This document shows, one piece after another, positions 53,180 through 63,497 of a stretch of 64,000 nt of DNA. This stretch comes from Prorocentrum cordatum (taxonomy: Eukaryota; Sar; Dinophyceae; Prorocentrales; Prorocentraceae). Where the stretch lies: positions 207,500 to 271,499 of the forward strand of contig CAUYUJ010016068.1 in the NCBI GenBank assembly GCA_963575745.1. Reading direction: 5' to 3'. Made by a program: the position numbers and the translations under genes. Numbering within the stretch: position 1 is the first letter of the stretch; every line of letters starts with the position of its first letter. A model generated the notes under the pieces. The model was given only the letters and a program-made list of their open reading frames with translations. It did no database searches and was not told where the DNA came from.

Positions 53180-53348
53180 TACAGTTGGGGCGTCGACCCC
53201 AGGAACCCTAAATAAGGCACGAGGCCCCTTTTTCTCCATAAGTCAAACTTCGATTTAGCATCGAAAACCTGAGGAAAACCCATGGCAAAGCGTAGAACAA
53301 TCCAGGAACACCGAGCCCCTCCCCAACGAACAAGGTTCCTTCTTCAGC
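53180..53348. mobile_element. Family C MITE, copy 2, right end lost at a family B junction
   Basis: TACAGTTGGGGCGTCGACCC start and GGAACCCTAAATA through GGTTCCTTCTTCAG match copy 1. Where copy 1 continues GGCCCCGGCTGTA, this one meets the family B terminus TTTGGACGCC, and the missing end is not found on the far side. Confidence 0.75.
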
Positions 53349-53562
53349 TTTGGACGCCCGAAATGGGTACCGAAAAAATGGGTACAATGCCCAGCAGCAA
53401 ATGCTGTCCCAAACCAACAGCGGCCGCTGTTGGGCAGGCGGCCTCCTGTCTCGAATGGACGCAGGCCGCGGCGGCGTGGACAGCGAATCCTGTTCAGAAT
53501 GAACAAGAACTGCTGTTGGGCATCGTACCCATTCTTTCCGTGCCCATTCCGGGCGTCCAGAG
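53349..53562 (+). mobile_element. Family B MITE abutting family C
   Basis: TTTGGACGCCCGAAATGGG to ATTCCGGGCGTCCAGAG, with the CAGCGGCCGCTG core. Both termini present; about 214 bp. Confidence 0.85.
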
Positions 53563-53749
53563 TATTTTGCTCAGAATGTCGCTGCGGCAGCCCCGGCGAC
53601 ACGCTGCAGCCTGCTCGCGGAGCTCGTGCAGGCTGGGCAGATCTCGGGCCGCTCCGCTCGGGCGCCGCGGGTCGCGCCGCGGCGCGGTGGGCCCGAACCG
53701 GCGGCCTCCACACGCTGCGCCAGAGCTCCCGACCTTGGAATGAAGGAGG

Positions 53750-53906
53750 GGGCCCCACGACACACGAATAAAGACGCACAGATAGAAATACCCCCCATAC
53801 TTTTGTCCCAGATTTTCGGGGTCTCTGTCTTCCCCCCACTGCCCATCTGTTCCCATACTTCCTCCTGGGAGGCGACGATGGATTGTGTCTTTGTTGTTCC
53901 CCTCGT
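53750..53906. mobile_element. Family D element, copy 7, with 12-bp flanking repeat
   Basis: GGGCCCCACGACACAC to CCCCTCGTGA. GAATGAAGGAGG is repeated exactly at 53738-53749 and 53907-53918. This is longer than the 4-5-bp flanks of other copies, possibly because the site resembled the element end. Confidence 0.8.
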
Positions 53907-53918
53907 GAATGAAGGAGG

Positions 53919-54275
53919 ACCACTGGCCTTTCTTCCAGGTCTGCGAGCGGGCCGCCATTAACAGCTCCTCGGCGGAACCGGACACACCGAGGAATTGCTC
54001 ACGGGGGGCACCCTTTGCTTGGGGAGCCCCCAGCTCGTGCTGGGCGCAGATCCAGCAGCTCGCACAGGGTCGAGCAGCTCACTGCACTCTGAAACCTGCA
54101 ACGCCGTGGGGGCCTCCGATGGAGACATCCCTGGCAGAATTGCTTGTAAGATGGCCTGCTTGCGAGCGACTGCCAAATGTATTGGACAATGCGGATCATC
54201 ATCCTCTAGCACGGGCACACGGTCGTGAACGCGATCTCCCTCAAGGCGCGCGCTTGTCCTCCACGGAGCCCAACT
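53919..54275. other. Unassigned spacer
   Basis: Open on both strands without motifs. Confidence 0.3.
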
Positions 54276-54405
54276 TGCCATCGCTCGGACGTCAATGCCC
54301 CGTGTCTGTTTCAATGCCATGCGCGCTCTCTTTCGCAAGATGTTCCAGGATGCTCCTCGATGGTCCTCGCCGAGGAAGCACTGCACACGTCCGAGCGATG
54401 CCAAG
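54276..54405. mobile_element. Family A MITE
   Basis: TTGCCATCGCTCGGACGTCA to CGTCCGAGCGATGCCAAG, with GATGCTCCTCGATGGTCCTC inside. Uninterrupted, about 130 bp. Confidence 0.85.
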
Positions 54406-54544
54406 CCCAGGAACCCTTCCGAGCCCGGCTGCGGCAGACTGGCGGCGCCAGGGCAAGCAACTCCACGTGCGTGCCAGAAAGCCTAGCACCCAGGTCATCG
54501 CAGATTGAACCCGGCGGGTCGGCGGCGCGCCCGGGGGGCGGGGG

Positions 54545-54960
54545 GAAGGCCTCCTCGCGCTCTTCATCCTCCTCCTCGCGCTCCTCCTCCTCCTCCTCCT
54601 CCTCCTCCTCCTCCTCCTCCTCCTCCTCCTCCTCCTCCTCCTCCTCCTCGCGTTCGGGAGAGGAGGAGGAGAGGGAGGAGGATGAGGAGGAGGAGGAGGA
54701 GGAGGAGAAGGAGGTGAAGGAGGAGGGAAGGAGGAGGAGGAGGTGGAGGAGGAGGTGAAGGAGGAGGTGAAGGAGGAGGAGGAGGTGAAGGAGGAGGAGG
54801 TGGAGGGGGAGAGAGGAGGAGGAGGAGAGGAGGTGAAGGAGGAGGAGGAGGAGGAGGTGAAGGAGGAGGTGAAGGAGGAGGAGGAGGAGGAGGAGGAGGA
54901 GGTGAAGGAGGAGGAGGAGGAGGAGGAGGAGGTGAAGGAGGAGGACGAGGAGGAAGAGAG
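54545..54960. repeat. CTC array facing a GGA array (inverted)
   Basis: About 95 bp CTC (54560-54650), a short junction around CGCGTTCGGGAG, then about 290 bp GGA with GGTGAA interruptions (54660-54955). The two blocks are complementary, so a long foldback is possible. Open frames are artefacts. Confidence 0.9.
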
Positions 54961-55139
54961 TTCCGGGCGGGCACGGCGGGGCCCGATCGGGCTGGGCTCG
55001 TGCCAGATGCCCTGGTCGGTCAGGACCTGCGCGCGGCAGGCCCGCGGGCGCCGGAGAGCGGCAGCCCCGCGGCCGCGCCGGGCGTCCGCGCCCACGGCCC
55101 TCGTCGTGCGTCGGGCGTGTCCCCCTACAGGGAGGTTTC
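54961..55139. other. Unassigned GC-rich spacer
   Basis: Ends in GTCGGGCGTGTCCCCCTACA then GGGAGGTTTCGACGAAA. A close relative, GTCGGGCATGTCCCCCTACA then GGCGGCCTTTGGACGAAA, lies at about 58243. Confidence 0.4.
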
Positions 55140-55400
55140 GACGAAAAAATCAAAAAGTAATAGTTTAAAAGAATCAATAATAATAATAAATAATAATACT
55201 AATAATAATGATAATAGGAATAATAATAATGATAATAATAATCATGATAATAATAAGAATAAGAATACAAAGCTTTCGACGTTAAATAGAAAGTACTCAA
55301 CAAATGCTTGCGAATAGTAGTACTAATAAGAATGGAAGGCTTTCGGCGTAAAATAGAAAGTAAATCAATAATAAGAAGAAGAAGAATGCAAGGCTTTCGA
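55140..55400. repeat. AT-rich AATAAT stretch with repeated CTTTCGACGTAAAATAGAAA
   Basis: A sharp AT-rich island of TAATAATAATAATGATAATA. AAGCTTTCGACGTTAAATAG, AAGGCTTTCGGCGTAAAATA and AAGGCTTTCGACGTAACATA occur at about 55270, 55336 and 55391. No gene. Confidence 0.8.
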
Positions 55401-55769
55401 CGTAACATACAAAAGGCTTTTGACTGTTTTTGAATACTCCCCCTGCAGAGGGACAGGCCCGACTGAACCCTCGTCGGCTCCTCCTCGGCCTGCTCCTCCT
55501 CGTCCAGAAGAAACAACGCCACAAGCATAAACTTTTGGCGCTCCGCGCGGGCTTCTCGGGGGCTGCCCCGGCCCGCAGACCTCGCGGGCCGGCGGGCGAG
55601 GTCCGCGGGCGTCTCCCGGAGGCCCGCAGACCTCCCCGATGCTCGTGGGCCTCTCGCACAAGCCCGTGCGCCTCCCCAGGAGGCCCCCGAGATGTCCCCA
55701 GGGGCCCTCGCTCGTAGAGGCCTGCCAGATGGGGTCGGAGCAGATGGGGTCGGAGGGTCGCGCCGCGTC
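55401..55769. other. Unassigned GC-rich spacer
   Basis: Repeated GGCCCGCAGACCTC motifs at about 55570 and 55620. No gene recognised. Confidence 0.35.
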
Positions 55770-55915
55770 GCCGATACATCGGCGATACATCGGCGGCGCA
55801 TCGGCGATGCATCGGCGATGCGTCAGCGACATCGACGATGCATCGGCGACGCCAGCGTGGAGATCATCGGGCTCCACGTCGAGCCGCATCGGTGATGCAT
55901 CGGCGATGCGGCGCG
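55770..55915. repeat. GATGCATCGGC 12-bp repeat
   Basis: Imperfect tandem GCGATGCATCGG/GCGATACATCGG units; each ATGCAT core is self-complementary. Confidence 0.8.
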
Positions 55916-57163
55916 ATCCTCCGACCCCTATCACGTCCGACCACATCTCGGATAGGAGGCTTAGAGTTTGGGCGTATGCTGAAAAAAAGCCTCACAGGCT
56001 CCTGCGCTGGCGTCTGTCTGTTCTGCCGAGCACGCGCACCCCTTTGTGCTGGGGGGTCATATGCATCCATGCGCGCGTACACGCCGCCGCGACGCAGGCA
56101 CTGATGGAAACTTCGTCAGGGGCGTTGGAGCTTCCGGGGGAGCTGGCGACCCAACTTCCCCGCCTCCCTGTATAGGGGGTTTCGGGTGGGCCACAAATTT
56201 GGAGCCAAACTCGGGGATACACCACGGGGAGGCGCCCATCCTCGATAAGGGGTGCGTCCGAACAGCCCCTCAAAGGTGAATCCCCAAGGCGCACGTCTCT
56301 TCTGAAAAGTCAATTTTGTTGGGGTGAACGGGGCGAACTCGGGGACTTGGGGAGAGAAATCGACTGAACGAGTTGTCTGTGTTGGGTGCGTTTTGTGAAA
56401 TGCTCTACGAAGCGCACCGGGTACAAAGTTACCAAATGGGCGCTTCTGAGCGATTTCGGAGATCGTTGCATGCGTTTCCCAACGTCAGGAAATCATAAAC
56501 AAAACAATGCTTTTTCAATATCTGCGGCCCTGGCAAAGGGGAGCACCAGCTGGCCCTCGGAGCATTCTACCGCCAGAACGGCCCCCGGGCCAGCCCCGAA
56601 ACTGGAAGTCGGGCGGGCTCGAAAGGGCATCATGGCGTCCTCCAGCCCCCCTCGTCATCCACGCCTCCTCTCCATTTCCCTCCCCTCCCTCTCTCCACCT
56701 CTGCTTGCCGCTCGTATCTCCTCTGCTGATCCGTCAAGTGCTGCCCGTGCTGAGCACGAGAACATGGTTAGCTCCGCTTGCCCAAACTACTTCCGTTTCC
56801 CATGCGCCCCGCTCCTCCGTCCACCGTCGCCTCGCTATAGCACGACTCTCTTCACGGTACTCCCGATTCGTGTGCGTACCGCTCCCCTCGCCGTCACAGC
56901 GCTCTAAAGCAGCAGCGCTCTCCCGCAGGCGGGTCCTTAAACTTCGTCCGCACCCGCATCAGCTGGTGCAACAGCTGCGCCACCAGGGGCATCTGGAGAC
57001 ACCCGGCATGCCATCCAGCACGCAGCAAGGGCAAGCAGCAATCGCTGAAGCATATCGCGCACGGCAGGAGAATGTAGACTTCGGCCTCCCGAAACGCCGA
57101 TCACGGCATCCCGAACATGGTGGAGGACCGCCCGAACATTTTGGCCAACGCCCATATAATTCG
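55916..57163. other. Unassigned region
   Basis: No gene, repeat or element recognised. Plus-strand frames at 56386-57199 are Pro/Ser/Arg-rich without domains. Confidence 0.3.
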
Positions 57164-57338
57164 TACAGTCGGGGCGTTGACCTAAGGAACGATAAATGAG
57201 GAACGAAGCCTCTTTTTTTATCCCAGGTACGCCAGGGGGGCTCGCCACCAACAAAAAAATCTGGAACGCATACAAACGTAAGGAACGGCCGAGCCCCTTC
57301 CGAAAAGTAAGTGGACCTTATTCAGCGCCCCGACTGTA
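57164..57338. mobile_element. Family C MITE, copy 3
   Basis: TA-CAGTCGGGGCGTTGACC to GCGCCCCGACTG-TA, 175 bp. Same GGAACG.TAAATGAGGAACGA and GAGCCCCTTCC blocks as the other two copies; the middle is more diverged. The TA at both ends supports TA target choice. Confidence 0.85.
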
Positions 57339-58884
57339 TTCGACCAAGGACCCTCCGATACCCATCGGCTCTGGGCGGTCTTGGACAGTGGTCTGAATGC
57401 TCTGAGGCCCCGCCTTCGGTGGCTCCTGGCGGTGTTCGGCATGACTGCTGTATGTCTGTTTTCCACAAAGGGGTCCGCGAACGAACACCAAACATGTAAC
57501 GTACGTCATATGTGACGACGCCCTCGTCGCAACAGCTGCGCAACCGTAGGCATATTGAGACACCCAGCATCTCGTACATCTCGCGGCAAAATGCATACCA
57601 CGATGGATAACGCATCCTAGGTATTACGCTGCACTGCGCGACAAAGCAAGACTTGATTACACATCCTGTATGAACGCCGCGAAAAAAACACTCTCGCCAC
57701 TGTCGCAACGCCTCTCTCGCCAGACGGAAAGCATTACCAATAATTGATCGCGCGGGCAGCAAGAGAGCTCAGCGCAGAGCATCGGCAAGCAGGGGGTAGA
57801 GGCAGGGCACCGGGCGGGGGGCTGTACTGCAGCACGCACGCGGTTCCCTGGGCTTGGGGAGGTCCCCGGGAGCCGAAAGCGACCGAAACCTCCAAGATTC
57901 GTTTCTCTCAGGGCCCGCGTCATGGCGAACACTGGCCTACGTGGTTGGGAGTTGCGCCGACACTCCCGCCCTGCGCAGAGAGCGCGGCCACTACCCGTTG
58001 GGTGAAGTCCCACATCCTCGTACGTTCCAGGCGACACAAGGCACAGAAGCGCGAAACCTTCCATTCCGACAATAGCACCCAACTGCCTGTTGGGTGTTCC
58101 TGGCAGCGGCCTGTGGAGAGTTCGCATATCACGTCGGCTATTTTCTGTTGGGCGGTCCTCCGAAGCAGTGGCTTTGGCAGCGGCTCTCTGTTTCAATTTC
58201 CACCGCCCCTGGGATATGTGTGTGCTTGCTTTTCCTTAGGTCGGGCATGTCCCCCTACAGGCGGCCTTTGGACGAAACCTACAACATATTCAACATGCCC
58301 CCAAATAATCAAGAGAGAGAGAGAGAAGCTGAGTGCAAAAACGCACATGAAGCGCGAAAAACAGCCTCAGAGGGCATCGCAATGCCGCGTGACGGTCGCG
58401 TGCCAGGCTGTGATGGACCGCACCGACTCTTGCCAAAGTTGCGCGCAGGGGCCTCCCCACCCCCCGGCTGCAAAAAACAGTACAAAAAAAACGTCCCCGG
58501 ACTATTGTTTGACTACTGTTGCAGATGCCTCAAGCTTGTCTGAAACCTCCTCCCTCGACCCTGGGCGGCGGCCTGCTCTCCCCTGGCCAAGTCCGGCGGG
58601 GCGACGCTCCCGCCACACCGGGGCGAGAGCCCACAGGCCCTGCGGGGCGTGGGCACGTGGCGCGGGGCGGCCTCCACCCTGCGAGGAGCCCGCGGGGCTT
58701 CCCGGCGTCAATGCCTTGGTGGCCCAAAAGATAGACTCCAGGCTCCGGAGGCGCAATCTGTGTGAGGGGTGCGCCAAAACCGGTCAACCAACCCACTGGC
58801 CAATCAACCGACAGACCAACCAGTCAGCCAACCATCCACGCAACGAACCAACGAACCCACCCACCGCTCAACCGATCTGGAACT
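57339..58884. other. Unassigned region
   Basis: No gene recognised. A CCAACCAA-type tetranucleotide-like stretch lies at 58785-58865. A 441-codon frame (57744-59069) ends in it and is not supported. Confidence 0.35.
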
Positions 58885-60162
58885 ATCTTGGCGAAGGAAC
58901 CAACCATGTGCAGTTGTGGGTACCGCAATTATGGATGTCTTCTTCGGTGAAGCTCCCTATGGGGTCGCGAAGCGCTGCACTGGGTGGGGGGGAACGCATG
59001 CGGGCGGTAGCGCCGGGGCCGTCGGTGGAGCTCCCTATGGGGCCACAGAACGCTGTACTGGATGGGTGAAAATGCCAAATCGGGTTTCTGGGACGGCACG
59101 TGGTGGGGGGGAACGCACGCGGGCGGTCACATCGGGGGCTTCGGTGGAGCTCCCTATGGGGCCACGAAGCGCTGTAATGGGTGGGTGAAAATGCCACATC
59201 GGGCTTCTGGGACGCATTCGGACAGTCCCACTGAGGGCTTCGGTGGATTTCCCGGAGTCACGAAACGCTGTACGCGGTGGGTGAAAATGTCAAATTGGGT
59301 TTCCGGGACGCATGCGGACAGTCCCACTGGGGGCTTCGGTGGACCTCCCATGGGGCCACGAAGCGCTGCACTGAGTGGGTGAGTGCCAAACTGGGTTTCC
59401 GGGACGCACGCGGAAAGTCCCACTGGAGGCTTCGGTGGAGGGGCCACGAATCGTTGTACTGGGTGGGCGAAAATGCCAATAGGCTTCCGGGACGCATGCC
59501 GGCGGCCCCACAGGGGGTTTCAGTGGAGCGCCCTATGGGGCAACGAAAAATTATGCTGGGTGGTGAAACTGCCAAACCGGGTTCCCCGGACGCATGCGGG
59601 TGGACGCACTGGGAGCTTCGGTGGGGCTTCCTATGGGGCAACGAATCGCTGTACTGGGTGGGTGAAAATGTCAAATTGGGTTTCCAGGGCGCATGCGGAC
59701 GATCCCACTGGGGGCTTCGGTGGAGCTCCCTATGGGGCCACGAAACGCTGTACTGGGTGGGTGAAAATGCCACATTGGGTTTCCGGGACGCACGCGGGCG
59801 GTCCCATCAGGGGTTTCGGTGGAACTCCCTATGGGGCCACAAAACGCTGTACCAGGTGCGCGAAAATGCCAAATTCGGTTTCCGGGACGCATGCGGAAAG
59901 TCCCAATGGGGGCTTCGGTGGAGCTCCCTATGGGGTCACGAAACGCTGCACTGGGTGGGTGAAAATGCCAAAGTGGTTTTCCGGGACGCATCCGGGCGGT
60001 CCCAGTGGGGGCTTCGGTGGAGCTCCCTATGGGGCCACGAGGCGCTGCATTGGGTGGGTGAAACGCAGGGAGGAAGGAAGAGGGGAGAGGAGGGGGAGGA
60101 AGGGAAGGGAGGGAGGGGGGACGCCATGACCGTCTCTTCAAAACGAGGACCCAACACCACAG
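58885..60162. mobile_element. Composite satellite element I, copy 2
   Basis: Left arm 58888-58975 (GAAGGAACCAACCATGTGCA, GATGTCTTCTTCGGTGAAGC), a 99-bp satellite, then a GGGAGG-rich stretch and right arm 60131-60162 (TCAAAACGAGGACCCAACAC). The right arm matches the 42.75-kb arm at 27 of 31 positions. Confidence 0.65.
59060..60062. repeat. 99-bp satellite, ten copies
   Basis: GTGAAAATGCCAAATTGGGT, TTCCGGGACGCATGCGGA, CAGTCCCACTGGGGGCTTCG, GTGGAGCTCCCTATGGGGCC, ACGAAACGCTGTACTGGGTG. Marks lie near 59066, 59184, 59281, 59380, 59467, 59562, 59662, 59761, 59860, 59959 and 60058. It shares the roughly 45-bp CACTGGGG...GGCCACGAAACG core with the 90-bp satellite. Confidence 0.95.
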
Positions 60163-60184
60163 GATGGGTGGGAAAAAATGTGTT

Positions 60185-61245
60185 GTCCCGGTAATTGGAC
60201 GACGACGAAAACGACAACGACGACGATTACGAGAACGACGACGAGGCGACGAAAACGACGGCGACGGCGGAATTGAACGGACTGGGACGAAAGTGGATGC
60301 GATGGGATGGAATGTGGGATGGTATGCGGTGGGATATAACGGATTGGGAATGATTGGGGTCTAACGGGATGGAACGAAAGCAACGATAGGTTGCGGTGGT
60401 TCCGTTCCGTCCCGTTCGATTCCAATCAATCCCACCAGCCCTCTGGGCGTCGGTGGTTTAGAGCGTGTCCTCTTCCACCCCTCCTTCCCCTTCGGGGAGG
60501 GGTTTACCCCTCCCCCTACCCCCTCCCCACTGACCTGGACAGGGGGGGCCGCGATCGGTCAGAGCGTCCAAGATCGACCCCTGGGAGGGCTAAAATTCAA
60601 CACCCCTCACGAGGATCGTGGCTCCTGAGGGGGGGGCTGAAATTTAGGAACCCCCCTTCGTTGATCGATCTCCTCCAAGATGGCTCCGAGAAACGTCTTG
60701 GACCCCCTCTTGGGCCCTGCGCGCGGGCGAGCGGAGCGCCGCCCGCCCGCCCGCAAGGCCCAAGAGCCCACCAAAACGTTCGAAAACACTTCCAATACGC
60801 CACCAGGGAGGAGGAAGAGGAGGAGGAGGAGGAGGAGGAGGAGGAGGAGGAGGAGGAGGAGAGGGAGGAGGAGGGGAGGAGGAGGAGGAGAAGGCGGAGG
60901 AGAAGGAGGAAGAGGGGAGGAGAACAGCTGCCGATCATCGGCGCTCTTCGTTCGAGTGCCTGGTGTAGGATGGGCTGGTGGGGATACGCGAAGCCTCAAG
61001 AATTCATTCCACTTCAACACATGTTATTCCAATTCATACCGTTCCATCGCATCGCATCCCATCCCAACCCGTCCTATCCCATCCAATTCCATTCTGGCGT
61101 CGTCGTCGCCGTGTTCGTCGTCGTCGTCTTCTTCGTCGTCTTCGTTTTCGTCATATCCGTCGTCCTCGTCGTCGTCGTCGTCGTCACCCTCGTGTTCGTC
61201 GTCGTCGTTCGTCGTTCGTCGTCGTCCGTCGTCGTCGTCTGCGGC
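60185..61245. repeat. Large foldback of simple repeats around family G
   Basis: Left: ACGACG repeats (60195-60265), then GGATGGGATGGAATG sequence (60295-60420). Right: CATCCCATCCCAACCC-type sequence (61015-61100), then CGTCGTC (61100-61245). The two sides are roughly reverse complements and enclose the family G copy. Confidence 0.6.
60429..60990. mobile_element. Family G element, copy 2
   Basis: ATCCCACCAGCCCTCTGGGCG to GGGCTGGTGGGGATACGCGAAGC. Shares the 5' 100 bp and CTCCTCCAAGATGG with copy 1; here the interior holds a GGA array (60820-60880) rather than CTC. No coding domain. Confidence 0.75.
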
Positions 61246-61888
61246 GCTGCCGCGTGTCAAGTCGGGTTGTTCGTCCCCCTCCAACTGGCGTTCCCACGAT
61301 GCGAGTAGGTTAGACTTGTACGAGTCAGCTCTTCGGGGTTGCCACGTGACGAGTGGAATGGGATTGTGTTTCTTGTTCGGCCCCCGCAGCGTTGCCGCGC
61401 AACGAGTGGAATGGGGTAGTAATGGAAGTGGAGCGAAGTCGATTGATGACTTTACCATGTTTGGGCCAATAGGACCTACAGCGCGCGCTGACATGCCTGC
61501 GCAACAATCTCCGCTGGCTATCGGGGTCCACCAGAAACAAGGCAGAGACAACTAAGAAAACCGCATTAGGCACAGCCGACGCTAGCAGAAGCTTGAGCAA
61601 GACAATATCGCGCGCTTTGTGCTCCAGCGGCGGCCCGCAGAAGCTCGAGGTCCTTTCCACCCCGAGCGTCGCAGGTCAGTCCAACAAGAGCGCCCTGGCA
61701 TTGTCGACGTGAACGTCAAGGAAGGTTCCGCGCGCGCACTATGGCAATATCTAGAATCGGGGACTTGACCACCCCCACTTGCAAGCTGTCTGCGACTGCG
61801 TGCCAACGCTGCACCGTCTCTGCCCGGAACGCTGCATCGATGAGACTGGCAGGTGCGGGGCCTGAGCGGGGTCTCCTTGGGCTCCGTT
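61246..61888. other. Unassigned spacer
   Basis: No domain recognised. It may include sequence downstream of the copia-type pol remnant (3' untranslated or LTR). Confidence 0.3.
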
Positions 61889-62332
61889 TCAAGCTATGGG
61901 GCCACCAAGTACCACTCTGGCGATCGCTCCTCGGCTCAGCGGAAGCCCGCGTAGCCGCTGGCGACGGCCGCGATCGCCGTCCACATGGTGGCCATCGCCC
62001 AATGGCCCGTCCAGCGGGTCGTGTCCTTCCCGCCCACGGAAGGGCACGTCCTCGCGTCGTCGCAATAGCCGCGCTAGGCAGCTGGCCCCATCGCAGCCCT
62101 GCAAGAGCGCCGCCGCCGCCGCGATCATTGCCAGGGCCGCCGAGCGATCGCCTCCGCGCGGCGCAGAGCACAGCGAGCGCCGCGCCCGAGCGACCGCGCC
62201 CGCGTCGAAGTCCGCATCCTCCGACGGCTGGTCACCAAGTGCGACCTGGTCCATGTCCGCGTAGATGCCGCAGAGCTCCCTGAGATTCGCGAACTTCTCG
62301 AGTCCGAGAATATTCGTGCCCAGGTCCGCCAT
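61889..62332 (-). pseudogene. Copia-type pol C-terminal tail
   Basis: Opens ADLGTNILGLEKFANLRELC, matching the conserved 'ADLGTK.L...F..LR..CG' tail that closes Ty1/copia-type polyproteins in dinoflagellates. Read upstream in frame, it continues from WIDPGQKVPDKNM. Past about residue 45 the frame becomes Arg/Ala-rich and is probably not authentic. Confidence 0.6.
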
Positions 62333-62485
62333 GTTCTTGTCGGGGACCTTCTGACCCGGGTCAATCCAGACCCGGGTCAGCAGGAAACCAAAAACTGCAA
62401 TGCAGGAAAAAAAAACTGCAACGCAGGTCCTCGCAAACCCGGGTCAGCCAATAGGCGCGGCCGCCTCGCGGCCACGAACGGCTCC

Positions 62486-63079
62486 CTAACCCGGGTCGGT
62501 CAGAGGGGGTCTTCGCAGGATCCTGCAGGATCTGGCGCCCTGGCTGACCCCCGTTTGCATTGACCCCCGTCTCGAGGCTCCCGATCTTGGCGGTGCTGAC
62601 CTTCCCCGGGTCCATCGGCCAGCGCTCGATGCCTGCAGGGGCCAGAGCACGCGCGCCTCCAGGCCCCTGGCCTTGCCGACCCCCTCGTCGCGCAACCCCC
62701 GAGCCGCCGACGAGTCCGCGGGCGGGGTCGCCGCCGCTGCGAAGCCCGCAAGCTCCAGCAGCGACGCGAAGCAAAGCATGTCCTGGGCGAGCGCCGTCGC
62801 CGCGCAGTATTCCGCAACTCCTGAGCTGATGCCGACAATCACCTGGCGCACGCTCAGCGACACATGGGAACTCCATCGATCTTGATTTTGCCGCTCAGCT
62901 GCAACCTCCTGGCGTGAAGGTCGCCTGCGCAGTCGCTCTCCGTAGCCCACCAGCTCCGCGTTGGTGCCCCCCGTCGGCTTGGGTAGCCAGTTCAGCGTTC
63001 CCGGCGCCGAGAAGGTACCTGCCCAGCCTCTGTAGCGCGGCGAAGGCGCCGACGGCGGGGCCTGACGGCATCCTGCCAA
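62486..63079 (-). pseudogene. Copia-type RNase H fragment
   Basis: LNWLPKPTGGTNAELVGYGE and then SLSVRQVIVGISSGVAEYCA (about residues 71-94) correspond to the copia RNase H segment usually reading S..Q..VALSS.EAEY.A. A helix, ALAQDMLCFASLLELAGFAA, follows. Glu-Ala is replaced by Val-Ala-Glu, and the DNA around 62340-62620 has been duplicated or inserted into. The frame differs from its upstream neighbour. Confidence 0.65.
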
Positions 63080-63310
63080 GGAGGCTGACCTCGCACTGGC
63101 AGTCGGCCCTGTTTTGCGCGCAGCACAGCAGCGTCCCCGCGCGTGAGCAGTAGACGCCAGCCTGCTGCAGGGACAGAGCGGGCGCGGTACCCTTTCGCGC
63201 CTTGTGCGCCGGCACTCCTGGCGCGGGCGCCGCGTTCGAGCCGCCCATGCCCAGGGTCCCCACGACGCACGGCAAGTGCTTCTGGTTCGCCTGAAGCTCA
63301 GCCCCGGGCT
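62895..63310 (-). pseudogene. Copia-type RT C-terminal/connection segment
   Basis: AELQANQKHLPCVVGTLGMG, APTPGVPAHK-like and VYCSRAGTLLCCAQNRADCQ, then LQRLGRYLLG. This is the order 'NPKYL..V...LGM..., TPG.., Y.S..G.LLY.AQ.RAD..., L.RL.RYL.G' that follows the catalytic centre in RVT_2. It lies downstream of the 63.5-63.8 kb part. Confidence 0.7.
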
Positions 63311-63497
63311 CGAGAACCCGCCCTCAGGCGCTCCAGGTGCTCGCAGGGTGCCGGTCTCGCGGATCTCGCCGCTGCCCGCCAGCGCGTCTCTTCAACCAGC
63401 CATGCGGAGATTGTCCACGCGCAACCCCGCCGCCGCATCGCTCTCGGCGTTGTACAAAATACTGCGGGGGGCCACCCCGCACCTCGCCATGCGCATC

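Noticed and set aside
57744-59069. 441-codon plus-strand frame
   Set aside because: Composition changes abruptly along its length and it ends in CCAA repeats and satellite; no domain.
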